From assembly GCA_900553345.1 (NCBI GenBank), contig USDE01000010.1:1-17406 (forward strand): DNA of 17,406 nt. Direction: 5' to 3'. The number at the start of each line of letters is the position of its first letter. Position 1 is the first letter of the stretch. Below the pieces are notes generated by a model. That model made no database searches. It was given only the letters and a program-made list of their open reading frames with translations, and had not been told where the DNA came from. The position numbers were made by a program, and so were the translations under genes. The DNA comes from an uncultured Collinsella sp. GTDB taxonomy: Bacteria; Actinomycetota; Coriobacteriia; Coriobacteriales; Coriobacteriaceae. Below are positions 16,031-17,406 of this stretch, piece after piece.

Positions 16031-16884
16031 TACTGCTGCACCTCCTTGGACCTCGTGGCCTTAAGCTGAATCATGGAGATGGCTACGACCAGGATGCAGA
16101 AGATAACCGCCTTGGCCTGACCGATACCCTGCCATGCGATACCGGCACGCGAATAGAACGTGTTGTAGATGTTCAGGGCGAGCATCTCGGTGGAGTGCGC
16201 GGGGGCGCCGCCGGTAAGGGCGAGGTTCTGGTCGAACAGCTTAAAGCCGTTGGTGATGGACAGGAACAGGCAAATGGTGATGGTCGGCATCAGGTTAGGG
16301 ATCTTAACCTTCCAAAACGTCTGCCATGCCGTGGCACCGTCGACCTTGGCGGCCTCGATGTAGTCGGACGGAATGGACTGCAGACCAGCGATGTAGATGA
16401 TCATCATGTAGCCGACCTGCTGCCACAGGGTCAGGATGATAAGGCCCCAGAAGCCGGCAGCGGAGTTAAGGGCAATGAGCTGGGCACCCACGTTGGAGAG
16501 CAGGCAGTTGATCAGAATCTGCCAGATGTAGCCCAGCACGATGCCGCCGATCAGGTTAGGCATAAAGAAAATCGTACGGAAGATGTTGGTGCCTTTGAGC
16601 GCCTTGCGGGTGAGCGCCTGCGCAATTGCCAGGGCGATCACGTTGATGAGCACCGTCGACAGGAAGGCAAACGCCACGGTAAAGAAGAACGACGTGGCAA
16701 ACTGCGGATCGGACAGCGCGCGCACGTAGTTCGCGATACCGACAAAGTGCGCGTTGTTAATGGTAATAAACTGGCAGAACGAGAGATAGAAGCCCTGGAT
16801 AAAAGGGATCACGAACCCGATCATAAACGCCAGGCACGTGGGCAGCATAAAGAGCGGCCACCAGCGCTTGAGTGCTTTGCCCAT
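16030..16884 (-). CDS. CUT1 sugar ABC transporter permease (MalF-like)
   Basis: A 284-residue inner-membrane permease with six probable membrane segments, beginning WWPLFMLPTCLAFMIGFVIP. The EAA loop is at about 174-196 (DYIEAAKVDGATAWQTFWKV). It is short like MsmF/UgpA rather than the enterobacterial MalF with its large periplasmic loop. It pairs with the downstream permease, whose start overlaps its stop by one base. The start ATG (16884-16882) has AAAGGA 7 nt upstream. A GC-rich hairpin separates it from the binding-protein gene, a common arrangement that keeps binding protein in excess over the membrane parts. Confidence 0.92.
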   Translation of the reverse strand: MGKALKRWWPLFMLPTCLAFMIGFVIPFIQGFYLSFCQFITINNAHFVGIANYVRALSDPQFATSFFFTVAFAFLSTVLINVIALAIAQALTRKALKGTNIFRTIFFMPNLIGGIVLGYIWQILINCLLSNVGAQLIALNSAAGFWGLIILTLWQQVGYMMIIYIAGLQSIPSDYIEAAKVDGATAWQTFWKVKIPNLMPTITICLFLSITNGFKLFDQNLALTGGAPAHSTEMLALNIYNTFYSRAGIAWQGIGQAKAVIFCILVVAISMIQLKATRSKEVQQ

Positions 16885-16904
16885 AGAAGGGTCCTTTCAA
16901 TATG

Positions 16905-16940
16905 CAGGGGGCGGGCAAACCTACGTCTGCCCGCCCCCTG
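16905..16940. repeat. GC-rich hairpin between binding-protein and permease genes
   Basis: CAGGGGGCGGGCA (16905-16917) and TGCCCGCCCCCTG (16928-16940) form a perfect 13-bp stem with a 10-nt loop. No T-run follows on the minus strand. It lies 31 nt after the binding-protein stop codon and is a likely partial terminator or 3'-end stabiliser that raises binding-protein levels over permease levels. Confidence 0.75.
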
Positions 16941-16971
16941 TCGCTAATCAGATAGCTTGGGCAGCAACTGC

Positions 16972-17406
16972 TTACTCGGAAGCAGCCTTCTCGGTCTTCC
17001 AGCCATCGACGAAGGCGTTCTTGACGCCGTCCCACTTGGTGTTGTCGGCAGCGTAGGCGATCAGAGCCTGCTTGAGGTTCTTCTTCCACTCCTCAGAGGG
17101 GATGTAGACGAAGTCCCAAGCGACGGTCTTCTTGCCGTCCTTGGCCATGGCAACGGCCTGCTGCGAGAAGACGTTGGTGGTCTCCTTGGCGCTCTTGAAC
17201 GGAGCGGTCAGACCCATCTTGTCGGCGATGATGCTGGTCGGGGTGTCAGCGGTGACGCACCAGTACATGAAGTCCTCGGTGGCCTTCTGAGCATCCTCGG
17301 AAGCCTGGGAGCTCACGCACCAGTAGTTCTCGCCGCCGGAGCACAGGCCCTGGTTCTCCTCGCCGTCGACGCCGATGTAGATCGGCAGCATGCCGAGCTG
17401 GTCGTC
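16972..17406 (-). CDS. Extracellular sugar-binding protein of the CUT1 importer, C-terminal part (partial)
   Basis: The last 144 codons of a minus-strand gene that continues past the right edge. The sequence (LPIYIGVDGEENQGLC, ENYWCVSSQASEDAQKATE, then DFMYWCVTAD, MGLTAPFKSAKE and DFVYIPSEEWKKNLKQAL) fits the C-terminal lobe of family 1 solute-binding proteins, which capture oligosaccharides outside the membrane as lipoproteins in such bacteria. The N-terminus with its signal and lipobox is outside the window. It is first in the visible operon order, followed by a hairpin, two permeases and the ATPase. The ligand is not readable; the closest style is that of gut Clostridia and Actinobacteria binding proteins for alpha-glucosides or similar sugars, by memory only. 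Confidence 0.88.
   Translation of the reverse strand, partial: DDQLGMLPIYIGVDGEENQGLCSGGENYWCVSSQASEDAQKATEDFMYWCVTADTPTSIIADKMGLTAPFKSAKETTNVFSQQAVAMAKDGKKTVAWDFVYIPSEEWKKNLKQALIAYAADNTKWDGVKNAFVDGWKTEKAASE

Noticed and set aside
13959..16069. Long plus-strand frames opposite the importer ATPase and permease genes
   Set aside because: Low-complexity His/Asp/Leu/Val-rich products without motifs, opposite genes with intact Walker and EAA motifs.

Overview
The window reads as a chromosomal piece of a GC-rich Coriobacteriia-type gut actinobacterium, most likely Collinsella. This is inferred from the strong C/G bias at third codon positions, the AGGAG-type ribosome sites, and the gene mix: Firmicutes-like sugar transport and Amadori-sugar genes beside actinobacterial housekeeping genes. 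The species cannot be proven from the sequence alone.

Layout. (1) 1-3564, minus strand: a carbohydrate-utilisation block. In transcription order it holds a small orphan protein, two overlapping GntR/HutC (UTRA) regulators, and two SIS-domain proteins of the sugar-phosphate isomerase/deglycase type (the second cut by the window edge). Two SIS proteins under UTRA regulators resemble frl/gfr-type fructosamine (Amadori product) loci. (2) 3565-5987: an intergenic 31-bp-arm hairpin, a LacI-family regulator (minus), and the divergent peptidoglycan gene murB (plus). (3) 5988-6895: a more AT-rich patch with one unrecognised gene, bracketed by a second copy of the murB 3' end, plus several hairpins. 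(4) 6896-9480: a secreted coiled-coil cell-wall hydrolase candidate (minus), diverging from galE (plus). (5) 9481-13607, plus strand: malQ then glgP, a maltodextrin/glycogen breakdown pair. (6) 13608-13922: an intergenic region with four 15-bp units in alternating orientation at exactly 40-bp steps. (7) 13923-17406, minus strand: a CUT1 sugar ABC importer with binding protein (partial), two permeases and an ATPase.

How the genes fit together. The CUT1 importer would bring in oligosaccharides, possibly maltodextrins. MalQ and GlgP would turn alpha-glucans into glucose, longer dextrins and glucose-1-phosphate, and GalE links UDP-glucose with UDP-galactose. The SIS/GntR block would handle another phosphorylated sugar conjugate. 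MurB and the secreted hydrolase serve cell-wall synthesis and remodelling.

Most notable non-genic signals: the duplicated murB tail around an orphan gene (5956-6662), the 40-bp-periodic alternating repeat array (13648-13782), and the near-perfect long hairpin (3686-3758). No complete transposase, integrase, CRISPR array, rRNA or convincing tRNA was found.
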